A stretch of DNA of 58,278 nucleotides from Sutterella sp. Lineage in GTDB: Bacteria; Pseudomonadota; Gammaproteobacteria; Burkholderiales; Burkholderiaceae_F. Positions within the stretch are counted from its first letter, which is position 1; each line of letters opens with the position of its first letter. Under the pieces are notes generated by a model. The model was not told the origin of the DNA and did no database searches. It worked only from the letters and a program-made list of their open reading frames with translations. A program made the translations under genes and the position numbers. The stretch covers positions 674 to 58,951 of the forward strand of contig DYCH01000049.1 in assembly GCA_019418235.1 (NCBI GenBank), in the 5' to 3' direction. Of the stretch, positions 42,099-51,044 are shown in pieces.

Positions 42099-43196
42099 AT
42101 GAAAGTCAATGGTGTACCTACCCGGACAATTTGGTCAATTGACAACGGCCAGGCGATCGGCATTATTGATCAAACCAAACTACCTTATGCCTTTGAAAAG
42201 GTCGAACTTCGTTCTTGGAAAGAAGTTCAACGTGCCATTGCAACAATGATGGTGCGTGGTGCTCCTTTGATTGGTATCACGGGGGCTTGGGGCATGGTTT
42301 TGGCCATTAAAGATGACCCCAGTGACGAATCGATTCATCAAGTTCGAAGTGAACTCATTTCAACGCGTCCTACGGCAGTGGATTTGCAATGGGGCGTGGA
42401 TAGTATCGTTAAGGCTGTGATGCCTTTAAGTCCTAAAGATCGCTTTGTGGCAGCGCTGAAAAAAGCAGAAGAAATGACGCAAGCCAATGTGTTGGCTAAT
42501 CGTGCGATTGGTACGCATGGTGCCAAACTCATTGCGGAGCTTTATGCGAAAAAGCGTACACCGGTCAATATTTTGACGCACTGCAATGCCGGTTGGTTGG
42601 CAACGGTTGACTACGGGACGGCATTGTCTGCTGTTTATATTGCTTTTGAGCAAGGCATTCCGCTTCATGTTTGGGTTGATGAAACGCGTCCTCGCAATCA
42701 AGGTTTGTTGACGGCTTGGGAATTAGCCTCTTTCGGTGTTCCTCATACGGTCATTGCCGATAATGCGGGCGGCCACCTGATGCAACATCGTGAAGTCGAT
42801 ATGGTGATTGTGGGGGCTGATCGTGTAACGGCCGTGGGTGATGTGGCCAATAAAATCGGTACCTATTTAAAGGCCTTGGCAGCAAAAGATATGGATGTGC
42901 CTTTTTATGTGGCAGCTCCTTTCTCGACCATTGACTGGACGATTCAAGACGGCAAACACAGTATTGAAATCGAAAATCGTGACGGCAATGAGTTGCGTTA
43001 TGTTCAAGGCGTGAACGATGACGGTCAATTAACGAAGATTGAATTAATTCCGCCGCAAATCAACGTGGAAAATCCTGCATTTGACGTGACGCCCGCTCGC
43101 TTAGTGACGGGGATCATCACGGAACGCGGTGTGTGTCAGCCGGAATTTTTAACGCGCCTTTTCCCTGAAGGGGCTCGCGCTTCAACGCGTTGGTGA
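42099..43196 (+). CDS. mtnA: S-methyl-5-thioribose-1-phosphate isomerase
   Basis: 365 residues of the eIF2B-like isomerase family: MMVRGAPLIGITGAWGM, LTHCNAGWLATVDYGTALS (catalytic Cys), VDETRPRNQG, and VGADRVTAVGDVANKIGTY with the catalytic Asp. Converts MTR-1-P to MTRu-1-P in methylthioadenosine salvage. ATG 42099 with GGAG 6 bases upstream. Its stop overlaps the aldolase GTG (GTGA). Confidence 0.95.
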   Translation: MKVNGVPTRTIWSIDNGQAIGIIDQTKLPYAFEKVELRSWKEVQRAIATMMVRGAPLIGITGAWGMVLAIKDDPSDESIHQVRSELISTRPTAVDLQWGVDSIVKAVMPLSPKDRFVAALKKAEEMTQANVLANRAIGTHGAKLIAELYAKKRTPVNILTHCNAGWLATVDYGTALSAVYIAFEQGIPLHVWVDETRPRNQGLLTAWELASFGVPHTVIADNAGGHLMQHREVDMVIVGADRVTAVGDVANKIGTYLKALAAKDMDVPFYVAAPFSTIDWTIQDGKHSIEIENRDGNELRYVQGVNDDGQLTKIELIPPQINVENPAFDVTPARLVTGIITERGVCQPEFLTRLFPEGARASTRW

Positions 43197-43873
43197 GGCC
43201 ACTGGTGTCCGACTCGTTATTTGAAATAGCACAAGCGGTGATTCAAACCGCTTGTGACATGAACCGTTTAGGCATTAACGTCAACAAAAGTGGCAATGTC
43301 TCTGTGCGCGTAAAAAAGGGACAAACGGAAGGCTTTCTGATTACGCCGACCGGTATTGCTTACGAAGCTCTCCAAACGGACGATTTGGTTTTTGTTCCTA
43401 TCAATGCCCAATCATTGGGTGAAATTGACGCGAAGCGTTTGCCATCGAGCGAATGGTTGATGCATGCCGAAGTTTTTCGACAAAAGCCTGCCGTTAACGC
43501 CATTGTTCATACGCACTCTGTGTATGCCACCGCTTTGGCCTGTCAAGAAATGTCTATTCCGGCCTTTCACTACATGGTTGCAGTAGCCGGTGGTGACGAT
43601 ATTCCTTGTGCACCTTACGCTTTATTTGGAACGCCTGAGCTAGCGGATTATTGTGCAAAAGCTTTGGAAAATCGTTACGCATGCCTATTGTCGCATCACG
43701 GGGTTGTAGCCACGGGCAAGGACTTGTTAAGTGCTCTCAAACTCGCTCACGAAGTCGAAAATTTAGCCAAGACGTACACAGTGGTTTACCAATTAGGGAC
43801 ACCTAAAATTTTAGATTCTGAGAAAATGAAGGCTGTTCAAGAAAGGTTCAAAACATATGGCAAACAAAAATAA
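43193..43873 (+). CDS. Class II aldolase/adducin-family protein, probable MTRu-1-P aldolase
   Basis: 226 residues: GNVSVRV, the zinc histidines in VHTHSVYATAL and the distal HHGVVATG, and the acidic segment SSEWLMHAEVF. The family includes MtnB dehydratases and fuculose-phosphate-type aldolases. Pairing with mtnA, and the absence of mtnC, mtnD or mtnW nearby, favours the aldolase that splits MTRu-1-P to DHAP and methylthioacetaldehyde (DHAP shunt). This is inference from context. Start GTG 43193 overlapping the mtnA stop; GTG 43205 is an alternative. Confidence 0.85.
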   Translation: MRPLVSDSLFEIAQAVIQTACDMNRLGINVNKSGNVSVRVKKGQTEGFLITPTGIAYEALQTDDLVFVPINAQSLGEIDAKRLPSSEWLMHAEVFRQKPAVNAIVHTHSVYATALACQEMSIPAFHYMVAVAGGDDIPCAPYALFGTPELADYCAKALENRYACLLSHHGVVATGKDLLSALKLAHEVENLAKTYTVVYQLGTPKILDSEKMKAVQERFKTYGKQK

Positions 43874-44096
43874 TTGGGGTGCACCTTGTTGGATTAAGCC
43901 CGATGGCTCTCCCGTGTCTTGCACTGAAAAAGTCAAAGTTCTCAACGAAAACTACGAAGAGCTTCGTACGTTACTCAAAGATGCTTTAGAAGATGCCTTG
44001 ATATTGGGGTGCTCTGAAGCGCAAGTGCGTCAAAATTTTCACGAATTGGTCGATAGCATCGAGTCCGATATCAAAGAGCACCAAGTTCATCCTTAG
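43857..44096 (+). CDS. 79-residue conserved-looking hypothetical protein
   Basis: Begins at ATG 43857, 17 bases inside the aldolase gene, with AAAGG 9 bases upstream. The sequence has a short N-terminal segment with two cysteines (APCWIKPDGSPVSCTEKVKV) and an acidic helical remainder. I do not recognise the family. Overlap with the aldolase and the matching strand point to co-translation and a role linked to it, perhaps as a small accessory subunit. Ends tail-to-tail with the MFS gene over 4 bases. Confidence 0.72.
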   Translation: MANKNNWGAPCWIKPDGSPVSCTEKVKVLNENYEELRTLLKDALEDALILGCSEAQVRQNFHELVDSIESDIKEHQVHP

Positions 44097-45319
44097 TGTT
44101 TTCTAATCAATAGCCAAAGCCCAGTGGTTGCACACAATGCCGCCACGCAGTAAAAGCTCATGAAGTAGTGGGCTGAGAGGCTATGAATCCAACCAAAGAG
44201 TAACGGCAAGAAAATTGCACCGCCAAACGTGAAAAAGAGTGTGCCTCCGGTGGCAACGCTCGCTTTACCTTCAGGTGCAATGCGTGCAACGTTCGCTAAA
44301 TAAACACCGTTCCAGCCAATGGCCGAAGCGCCTAAGCAAACCGCAATGGTGACCATCCAATAAATCGAAGTGTCGGCGTTAAAAAAGCCCGTTAAAGACA
44401 GCATCGTTGCCATTAAAAAGCCAAGAATCGATAGTGTAATTCGAGCCGAGTGAATCCAATCGGAAAAAATGCCCCAAAAAAGACGCCCACAGATGCCACC
44501 GATGCCGGTTGCGGTCAAAAGCATCCCGGCGATAACGATGGAAATCGAGATGTCTTCAACGAGGTAGGCAACCAAAAAACTCAAAACACACATTTGTGTG
44601 CCGTTATAGACAAAGGATGCCACGCACATACTGCGAAGGCCTTTATCAGTCGTAACCAACCTCAATGCGTTTAACACGGATTGAATACTGAATTTAAACG
44701 TCCGATCCATGTGATCGTCCAAGCGATCACGATGGTACATGACAAGCAAGGCCACGCAAAGTGCCAAAATCGCCATGACGTGAGGGCCGGCGTGCCAATC
44801 GTTGGCCCACAAAGCAATGCTAGGAATAATTAATCCTGTTAATGCACTCCCTAATGGGACGGCAGTTTGTTTGAGTGAAAAGACAAACCCCATGCGCTCT
44901 TTGGGCACGGTGTGCGCCAAAATGTCGCTCGAAGCCGGCGTGATCGGGCCGTAACTCAAACCTAAACAGAAAGCCCCCAAGCAAATCACACTAAAGTGAG
45001 AAAAGGAACTCAAAAGTAAACCAATGGCGGCTAAAACAAGCGCGCCTTGCGAGACATGAATGCCACCGTAGCGCGTCACCATGGTGCCACCAATCACGGC
45101 AGAAATAGCCGCACCAATGTAGAGACAACAAACGTACGTACCGATGAAAGAACTAGGAACGCCAAGAGAGACCGCCACCAGCGGAGCGATGGCTGACAAT
45201 GTTACGGTCGCGGCCGTTGCCATGGTTTGAACAACCATGGTAGAAGTCAGAGCAAGAGGAATGACAGAGCGCATAGCAAGATTTTGAATATATGTAACCA
45301 ATGATACTCGCTTCAGCAT
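44093..45319 (-). CDS. MFS transporter
   Basis: 408 residues with about 12 hydrophobic segments and an MFS-type loop (GGTMVTRYGG between helices 2 and 3). It is closest in feel to small organic-acid or cyanate-type exporters (CynX-like), but no substrate residues are diagnostic. ATG 45319 is chosen because AGGA lies 8 bases upstream; an in-frame ATG three codons earlier overlaps that site. Convergent with the 79-residue gene. Confidence 0.82.
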   Translation of the reverse strand: MLKRVSLVTYIQNLAMRSVIPLALTSTMVVQTMATAATVTLSAIAPLVAVSLGVPSSFIGTYVCCLYIGAAISAVIGGTMVTRYGGIHVSQGALVLAAIGLLLSSFSHFSVICLGAFCLGLSYGPITPASSDILAHTVPKERMGFVFSLKQTAVPLGSALTGLIIPSIALWANDWHAGPHVMAILALCVALLVMYHRDRLDDHMDRTFKFSIQSVLNALRLVTTDKGLRSMCVASFVYNGTQMCVLSFLVAYLVEDISISIVIAGMLLTATGIGGICGRLFWGIFSDWIHSARITLSILGFLMATMLSLTGFFNADTSIYWMVTIAVCLGASAIGWNGVYLANVARIAPEGKASVATGGTLFFTFGGAIFLPLLFGWIHSLSAHYFMSFYCVAALCATTGLWLLIRKH

Positions 45320-45402
45320 CAGAGACATCCTGAAACAGATTTTTGCTCAAGTTGTAACCGTCTTTTGAGATACAATTTTCTTAATGAGTAGGAGAATAAG
45401 TC

Positions 45403-45918
45403 ATGCCAGCTAAAACAAAAATCATTGCGCTTTTATGTGCGACTTTGGGAATTGGAATGTTGTCTGGTTGTGCGATGCACCCGGATTGGGTAGAGCCTGG
45501 TCAAGAAGAAGCTTCCGTTGTGAATCAAATTGGCGCACCGGATTCGCGTATCGAGCATCCAGACGGTCGTTTCACTTTAGTTTATTCTGGCCAACCTTTT
45601 GGGTTTGAAACCTATTGGATGCACTTCGATAAAGACGGTCGCTTTATCGGTAAAGAAAGAACCATGAACGAAGAGCACTTCAAATTAGTGAAGGTGGGTG
45701 TCCACACCAAGGCTGACATTTATCAACTTTTTGGTCGTTGTGCCCAAGAGTACGAATTCCGACTTCAAGATCAAACCGCTTATATGTATCGCTTTGAAGA
45801 AGTGGGTGGTCATCGCATGGCGTTTTGGGTGCAGTTTGACCGCAAGGACATTGTGACGGAATGGGCGATCACGCAAGATCCCTGGGATAACGACGGAGAT
45901 TCGTTGATTCTGAATTAA
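45403..45918 (+). CDS. Outer-membrane lipoprotein, SmpA/OmlA-like
   Basis: 171 residues. Signal peptide with lipobox LSGC at about residues 20-23 and Ala after the Cys, favouring outer-membrane sorting. The body has two repeats resembling the BamE/SmpA-OmlA fold: VVNQIGAPDSRIEHPDGRFTLVYS, then VGVHTKADIYQLFGRCAQEYEF. BamE itself is shorter (about 110 residues), so this is a related lipoprotein rather than a firm BamE. Single gene with its own terminator. Confidence 0.75.
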   Translation: MPAKTKIIALLCATLGIGMLSGCAMHPDWVEPGQEEASVVNQIGAPDSRIEHPDGRFTLVYSGQPFGFETYWMHFDKDGRFIGKERTMNEEHFKLVKVGVHTKADIYQLFGRCAQEYEFRLQDQTAYMYRFEEVGGHRMAFWVQFDRKDIVTEWAITQDPWDNDGDSLILN

Positions 45919-45934
45919 GATGAAACCAAGATAA

Positions 45935-45975
45935 AAAAAAGAGCGCTGACGTTTAAAATCAGCGCTTCTTTTTTT
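45935..45975. terminator. Bidirectional terminator between the lipoprotein gene and aspS
   Basis: AGCGCTGA (45942-45949) pairs with TCAGCGCT (45959-45966), extended by an A tract on the left and a T tract on the right, serving both convergent genes. Confidence 0.92.
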
Positions 45976-45986
45976 GTTATTGCGGA

Positions 45987-47783
45987 TTATTCTGCCGGTT
46001 GCGGGTTACGCAAACGGATGTGCAATTCACGCAATTGCTTTTCGTCGACAGGAGCCGGAGCTTGCGTGAGCAAGCATTGAGCGCGTTGCGTCTTCGGGAA
46101 GGCAATCACGTCACGGATGGACGGAGCACCGGCCATGATGGTGACGATACGATCCAAACCGAAGGCGATACCGCCGTGCGGAGGAGCACCGAATTGCAAA
46201 GCGTCGAGCAAGAAACCGAACTTAGCACGAGCTTCTTCCGGGCCGATCTTCAAGGCACTAAAGACCTTGCTTTGAACGTCGGCACGGTGGATACGGATAG
46301 AACCGCCACCGATTTCCCAGCCGTTTAAGACCATGTCATAGGCTTGGGCCAAGCACTTACCCGGATCGGATTCCAAGAGGTCAATGTGTTCTTCCTTGGG
46401 CATCGTGAACGGGTGGTGACAAGCAACCCAGCGGTCTTCTTCTTCGTCGTATTCAAACATCGGGAAGTCAACAACCCACAAAGCCTTCCAGCCTTCTTCA
46501 TAAAGACCGTTGGCCTTACCGAAGTCGCTGTGGCCGATCTTCAAGCGCAAAGCACCCAAAGAGTCGTAAACGATCTTAGCGCGGTCAGCACCGAAGAAGA
46601 TTACGTCGCCGTCTTGAGCACCCGTCACTTCAAGGATGTGAGCCAAGAGTTCATCGGACAAGTTCTTTACGATCGGGCTTTGCAAGCCTTCGCGACCCTT
46701 AGCCTTTTCGTTAACCTTAATGTAGGCCAAACCCTTGGCACCGTAGATCTTGACGAATTCCGTGTAGGCGTCGATTTCAGAACGCGGCATGCTGGCAGCG
46801 TGCGGAACGTTCATGGCGACAACCTTACCGTCGGCCAATTCCGTAGCAGAACGGAAGACCTTGAATTCGCTCGTCTTAGCTTGTTCGGTGATTTCACGAA
46901 GTTCGATACCCTTAATACGCAAGTCGGGCTTATCAGAGCCGAAACGCGTCATGGCTTCGTGCCACGTCATCACGGGATAGGGATCTGCCAAATCAACGTT
47001 GATCGTTTCCTTGAAAACTTGGCGAATCATGTTTTCCATGATGTTACGGATTTCGATTTCATTCAAGAAGGACGTTTCAATATCCACTTGGGTGAATTCG
47101 GGTTGGCGGTCAGCACGCAAGTCTTCGTCACGGAAGCACTTAACGATTTGGTAGTAGCGGTCAAAACCAGCCACCATCAACAATTGCTTAAACAATTGCG
47201 GGGATTGCGGCAAAGCGTAGAAGTGACCGTCGTGCACGCGGCTCGGAACCAAGTAGTCACGGGCACCTTCCGGGGTGCTGCGCGTGAGCATCGGGGTTTC
47301 GATGTCGATGAAACCTTGGCGATCCAAGTGATTGCGGATCGTCAAAGCGGTCTTGTAACGCAACTTGAGGTTACGTTGCATTTGCAAGCGACGCAAATCC
47401 AAAACGCGATAAGTCAAACGCGTCGTTTCAGACAAGTTTTCGTCGTCCAAATGGAACGGGGGCGTTTCAGACTTATTGAGGATTTCCAATTCTTGGCAGA
47501 GCACTTCGACGCCGCCAGAAACCAAGTCAGGATTGGTCGTGCCTTCAGGACGGGCGCGAACTAAGCCAACAACTTTCAAGCAAAATTCATTACGAACAGA
47601 ATCGGCCGTGGAGAAAACTTCCGGGCGATCCGGGTCGCAAACGACTTGCAACAAACCTTCGCGATCGCGCAAGTCAATAAAAATCACACCACCGTGGTCA
47701 CGGCGGCGGTGAACCCAACCAAAAAGGGTCACCGTTTGACCAATGAAAGACTCATTGATAAGACCGGTATATTCGGTACGCAT
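45987..47783 (-). CDS. aspS: Aspartyl-tRNA synthetase
   Basis: 598 residues, bacterial-type class II synthetase: OB-fold anticodon domain (GWVHRRRDHGGVIFIDLRDREG), motif 2 CFRDEDLRADRQPEFTQ, the bacterial GAD insertion, and motif 3 GIAFGLDRI. Start at ATG 47783 with GGGAG 5 bases upstream. Whether it also charges tRNA-Asn cannot be told from this window. Confidence 0.97.
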   Translation of the reverse strand: MRTEYTGLINESFIGQTVTLFGWVHRRRDHGGVIFIDLRDREGLLQVVCDPDRPEVFSTADSVRNEFCLKVVGLVRARPEGTTNPDLVSGGVEVLCQELEILNKSETPPFHLDDENLSETTRLTYRVLDLRRLQMQRNLKLRYKTALTIRNHLDRQGFIDIETPMLTRSTPEGARDYLVPSRVHDGHFYALPQSPQLFKQLLMVAGFDRYYQIVKCFRDEDLRADRQPEFTQVDIETSFLNEIEIRNIMENMIRQVFKETINVDLADPYPVMTWHEAMTRFGSDKPDLRIKGIELREITEQAKTSEFKVFRSATELADGKVVAMNVPHAASMPRSEIDAYTEFVKIYGAKGLAYIKVNEKAKGREGLQSPIVKNLSDELLAHILEVTGAQDGDVIFFGADRAKIVYDSLGALRLKIGHSDFGKANGLYEEGWKALWVVDFPMFEYDEEEDRWVACHHPFTMPKEEHIDLLESDPGKCLAQAYDMVLNGWEIGGGSIRIHRADVQSKVFSALKIGPEEARAKFGFLLDALQFGAPPHGGIAFGLDRIVTIMAGAPSIRDVIAFPKTQRAQCLLTQAPAPVDEKQLRELHIRLRNPQPAE

Positions 47784-47892
47784 AAATGCTCCCAATTGAC
47801 GGGAAAAGAGTTCCCAAAGAATTAATCGATGTATTTTAGCCTGAAAGTGACGTTTTTTGTACGAGTGCTCACGTTATGACACGTCAAAGCAA

Positions 47893-47932
47893 AACAAAAC
47901 ATCGCAGAAACCCAAAAGAATTTCTGCGATGT
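47893..47932 (-). terminator. Terminator downstream of the EF-G-like gene
   Basis: Perfect 12-pair stem: ACATCGCAGAAA (47899-47910) with TTTCTGCGATGT (47921-47932). On the minus strand TTTTGTTTTG follows. Confidence 0.9.
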
Positions 47933-47952
47933 TGTTAGTCTAGTCTAAGGAG

Positions 47953-50004
47953 TTATTCCTCTTCTTCCTTTCGTTGGTACTTGCTGGCCAAGTCAGCTTG
48001 TACGCTGGCCGGAACCGGTTCATAAGCATCCAACTCAACGGAGTAGCTACCTGCGCCTTGCGTTAAGGCATTGAGGCGGTTAGCGTAACCATCCAAGCCC
48101 GTTAACGGCACACGGCCCGTGATGAGCATCATGCCACCGTTTAAGTTTTCGGTGCCGCTCACTTGACCGCGACGGCTGGCGAGGTCACCGGCAATGTCAC
48201 CCATAAAGTTATCGGGTGCCAAAATTTCAATGCGAACGATCGGTTCAAGCAACGTGGCCTTGGCATTTTGCAATGCATCCAAGAATGCCTTACGACCGGC
48301 AGAAACGAAAGCCACTTCCTTACTGTCGACGGGGTGATACTTACCGTCATAGACCGTAACGCGAACGTCATAGATCGGGTAACCGGCCACATAGCCTTGA
48401 TCGAGCACTTCGCGAACGCCCTTTTCAACGGCAGGAATTAAGTTGTACGGAATCGCACCGCCCTTGACTTGGTCAACAAACTTAAAGCCTGCGCCACGCG
48501 GCAACGGTTCAATGCGAAGGAAGACTTCACCGAATTGACCGGCGCCGCCCGTTTGCTTCTTATGACGAGCATGACCTTCTGCAGGTGCTGCAATCGTTTC
48601 ACGATAAGGCACACGAGGCGTACTCGTTTCGACTTCCAACTTAAATTGCGTTGCCATGCGTTTGATGACGATCTTCAAGTGTTGTTCGCTCACGCCACGC
48701 AACACAGTTTCATTCATGACGGCGTCATGACCGATTTTCAGAGTCGGGTCTTCGCTTGCCATCTTTTCAAGCACTTCAGACATACGACCTTCGTCACCAC
48801 GGCGAGCGGGGCGAACGGCCAAACCGAACATCGGTTTCGGGAAGTTTAACTTCTTCATGTAGATGCCGCCTTCAATCGAGGCATCATGCAAGACGCTACC
48901 GTAGACAATGTCGTCGACCTTGGCAACGGCACCGATGTTACCAGGATTCATTTCGTCAACTTCGAGACCGTCCTTGCCTTGCATCATCATCGGACGCGTA
49001 ATCTTGAAGGGCTTCTTGCTTTCATCAACGAACAACGTCGTGTCTTTGACGATGCGACCTTGGTGCAAGCGGAATAAACCGATCTTGCCGATGTAGGGGT
49101 CGTTGACCACCTTAAAGACGTGAGCAATGACGGGGCGATCGGCATCAGGCAACGTTGCGTATTCAGAACCGTCAGCGCGGTAGAACAATGGAGCGTTGGC
49201 TTCGGTCGGGTTCGGGAGGTGACGAACGAAAACCTTCGTTAAGTCACGCATACCGATCAAATTCTTGGCAGAGGTGAAGCACACCGGAATGATGTGACCC
49301 AGACGCAAGGCTTTGGTCAACGGTGCGTGCAAGCTCTTCGGATCAACGGAACCTTCTTCGAGATAACGTTCCATCGTTTCGTCATCCATTTCAACAACAC
49401 GTTCAATAAAGGCTTGGTGAACACGTTCCACGGAAGCGAAATTGGCTTCACCCTTATCGTTATCGAAGCAGTCGATCACGTGGGTGCAGTCTTTATTCGG
49501 TAAGTTCAACGGAAGCACTTCATTGCCGAAGGCTTCACGCAATTCACCCAACAACTTCATAAAATCGATATTGGGTTGATCAATCTTATTGATAACGATC
49601 ATGCGGCAAAGGTTACGTTCCTTGGCCCATTCCATCATGCGGCGCGTCATCAATTCAACGCCCTTGGTAGCGTCCACTACAACACAAACCGTCTTTACGG
49701 CGTCCAAAGCACCCAAGGCTTGACCGACGCAATCGGGGTACCCCGGGGTGTCAAGCAAGTGAATTCTGACGGGCGTGCCGTCATCTTTTTGAGCATTTAA
49801 GTGAGTCACACTCGTGCGAAGCGAGTGTTGAACTTCTTTTTCGAGGGGATCGAAGTCACAAACAGTGTTGGCCTTTTCGATGGCCCCGACCTCTTTGATC
49901 ATGCCACTGCGATAGAGCAAGGCTTCAACCAAAGTTGTTTTACCCGTGGAACCATGGCCAACAAAAGCTACAGTACGAATATTCTCAACAGGATATTGAC
50001 TCAT
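47953..50004 (-). CDS. Elongation factor G-like GTPase (EF-G2/FusA2 type)
   Basis: 683 residues with all five EF-G domains. G1 is GHGSTGKTT, G3 is DTPGYPD and G4 is NKIDQP. In canonical EF-G the G3 loop is DTPGH, where His aids GTP hydrolysis; here it is Tyr, as in the EF-G-like FusA2 group. It is therefore probably not the main translocase. Strong ribosome site AGGGGG before ATG. It is not in an str operon, which also argues for the paralog. Confidence 0.9.
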   Translation of the reverse strand: MSQYPVENIRTVAFVGHGSTGKTTLVEALLYRSGMIKEVGAIEKANTVCDFDPLEKEVQHSLRTSVTHLNAQKDDGTPVRIHLLDTPGYPDCVGQALGALDAVKTVCVVVDATKGVELMTRRMMEWAKERNLCRMIVINKIDQPNIDFMKLLGELREAFGNEVLPLNLPNKDCTHVIDCFDNDKGEANFASVERVHQAFIERVVEMDDETMERYLEEGSVDPKSLHAPLTKALRLGHIIPVCFTSAKNLIGMRDLTKVFVRHLPNPTEANAPLFYRADGSEYATLPDADRPVIAHVFKVVNDPYIGKIGLFRLHQGRIVKDTTLFVDESKKPFKITRPMMMQGKDGLEVDEMNPGNIGAVAKVDDIVYGSVLHDASIEGGIYMKKLNFPKPMFGLAVRPARRGDEGRMSEVLEKMASEDPTLKIGHDAVMNETVLRGVSEQHLKIVIKRMATQFKLEVETSTPRVPYRETIAAPAEGHARHKKQTGGAGQFGEVFLRIEPLPRGAGFKFVDQVKGGAIPYNLIPAVEKGVREVLDQGYVAGYPIYDVRVTVYDGKYHPVDSKEVAFVSAGRKAFLDALQNAKATLLEPIVRIEILAPDNFMGDIAGDLASRRGQVSGTENLNGGMMLITGRVPLTGLDGYANRLNALTQGAGSYSVELDAYEPVPASVQADLASKYQRKEEEE

Positions 50005-50134
50005 AAAACCCCCTTAATGGATTAAAAGCTATAAGCAATAGTTCTATTGTGCGCCTTTTCTTTGGCTTGTGTCCAAAGAAAATAGAGGGATTTGATATAT
50101 GTCGCTGTTTTAATGGAAATTAGCGGAAGTTGCA

Positions 50135-50157
50135 GGGGTTTTCAGAGGGAAAACCCC
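50135..50157 (-). terminator. Hairpin after the response regulator gene
   Basis: GGGGTTTTC (50135-50143) pairs with GAAAACCCC (50149-50157) with a 5-base loop, 6 bases after the stop. No T run follows on the minus strand, so it may stabilise the mRNA end or be a Rho-assisted terminator. Confidence 0.5.
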
Positions 50158-50162
50158 GAAGA

Positions 50163-50849
50163 TTAAAGCTGAGCCTTGAAGCGATAGCCCACGCCACGGA
50201 CGCTTTCGATACAGAAACGAGCGCCGGCGGCTACTTGAAGTTTATGACGGATGCTGGAAATGTGAACGTCAATGGAACGATCAAACTGACCGCGAGGGCG
50301 ACCCAAGACCGTGGGATAGATTTCGTCTTTGCTCACCGCTTCGTTGCAGTGGCTTGCCAATAAATTTAAAAGCGAGAATTCCGTCACGGTTAATGTGAGC
50401 GGTTGATCGTCAATTTTGGCGGTACTGTTAACGGCATCAATCGTGAGCCCCCCAATTTGAATGGGAGCACGGGCGTTCAATTTTTGCGTTTCCTGCTTTT
50501 CAAGCATCGTTCGCACCAAAGTCAAAATATCAACCAAGGGAACCGGAAGCTGAACGATTGTTTCGTTTTTACTCTTGACGGCATTGACGATGTCTTGAGG
50601 CGTGTCAGGGGCTACTAATAATAGCGGAGAAAGATCGGGGAGCTCTTTGTGAAAGAGTTCGACCAAGGCCAAATCGTTTTCGTTGGCCAAATCCAAGACC
50701 ACCAAATCGAAGTCCTTTTCCCGCATTTGTTCGATCACATCGGTATGCGAATAGGCAGGACAGACTACATAGTTACAGAAAACTAAGAAGTCGGTCAAAA
50801 GCGCTTCATACACGCGATCGTGGTGGAAAATTAAAATCTTAGGTGGCAT
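50163..50849 (-). CDS. OmpR/PhoB-family response regulator with degenerate receiver
   Basis: 228 residues. The C-terminal winged helix is standard: LTVTEFSLLNLLASHCNEAVS, then RSIDVHISSIRHKL and VRGVGYRF. The receiver keeps a possible phospho-acceptor (LVVLDLAN), but the acidic pair at the start is HHD and the conserved KP near the end is LP (VQLPVPL), so normal phosphorylation chemistry is doubtful. No kinase gene is adjacent. It diverges from the efflux operon across about 195 bases containing an inverted repeat, suggesting it controls that operon. Confidence 0.87.
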   Translation of the reverse strand: MPPKILIFHHDRVYEALLTDFLVFCNYVVCPAYSHTDVIEQMREKDFDLVVLDLANENDLALVELFHKELPDLSPLLLVAPDTPQDIVNAVKSKNETIVQLPVPLVDILTLVRTMLEKQETQKLNARAPIQIGGLTIDAVNSTAKIDDQPLTLTVTEFSLLNLLASHCNEAVSKDEIYPTVLGRPRGQFDRSIDVHISSIRHKLQVAAGARFCIESVRGVGYRFKAQL

Positions 50850-50927
50850 GGAAATGTCAATTCGCTAAAAATTTCTCAAAAGCCGAAATGATACCGATAT
50901 TCTTCCATTTTAGGCACGGATTATGTG

Positions 50928-50951
50928 CGAATAAAAAACTTTTTGTATTCG
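50928..50951. promoter_or_regulatory. Candidate operator palindrome between regulator and efflux operon
   Basis: CGAATA (50928-50933) and TATTCG (50946-50951) frame an A/T-rich centre (AAAAAC/TTTTTG) to give a 24-base imperfect palindrome. Its position between the divergent regulator and efflux genes fits a regulator-binding site. Inference only. Confidence 0.4.
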
Positions 50952-51044
50952 TTTGTACATATTTGAAAATTTTGTTGTTTTGTCAATGTTTTTCAAGAAA
51001 AAATCGTGCAAACTGCTTGTAACAAATTCGACAAAAGACAAGAA

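Noticed and set aside
46344..47564. A 406-codon open frame on the plus strand opposite aspS
   Set aside because: It lies entirely antisense to a well-conserved synthetase, has no family resemblance, and is explained by the codon bias of the opposite strand.
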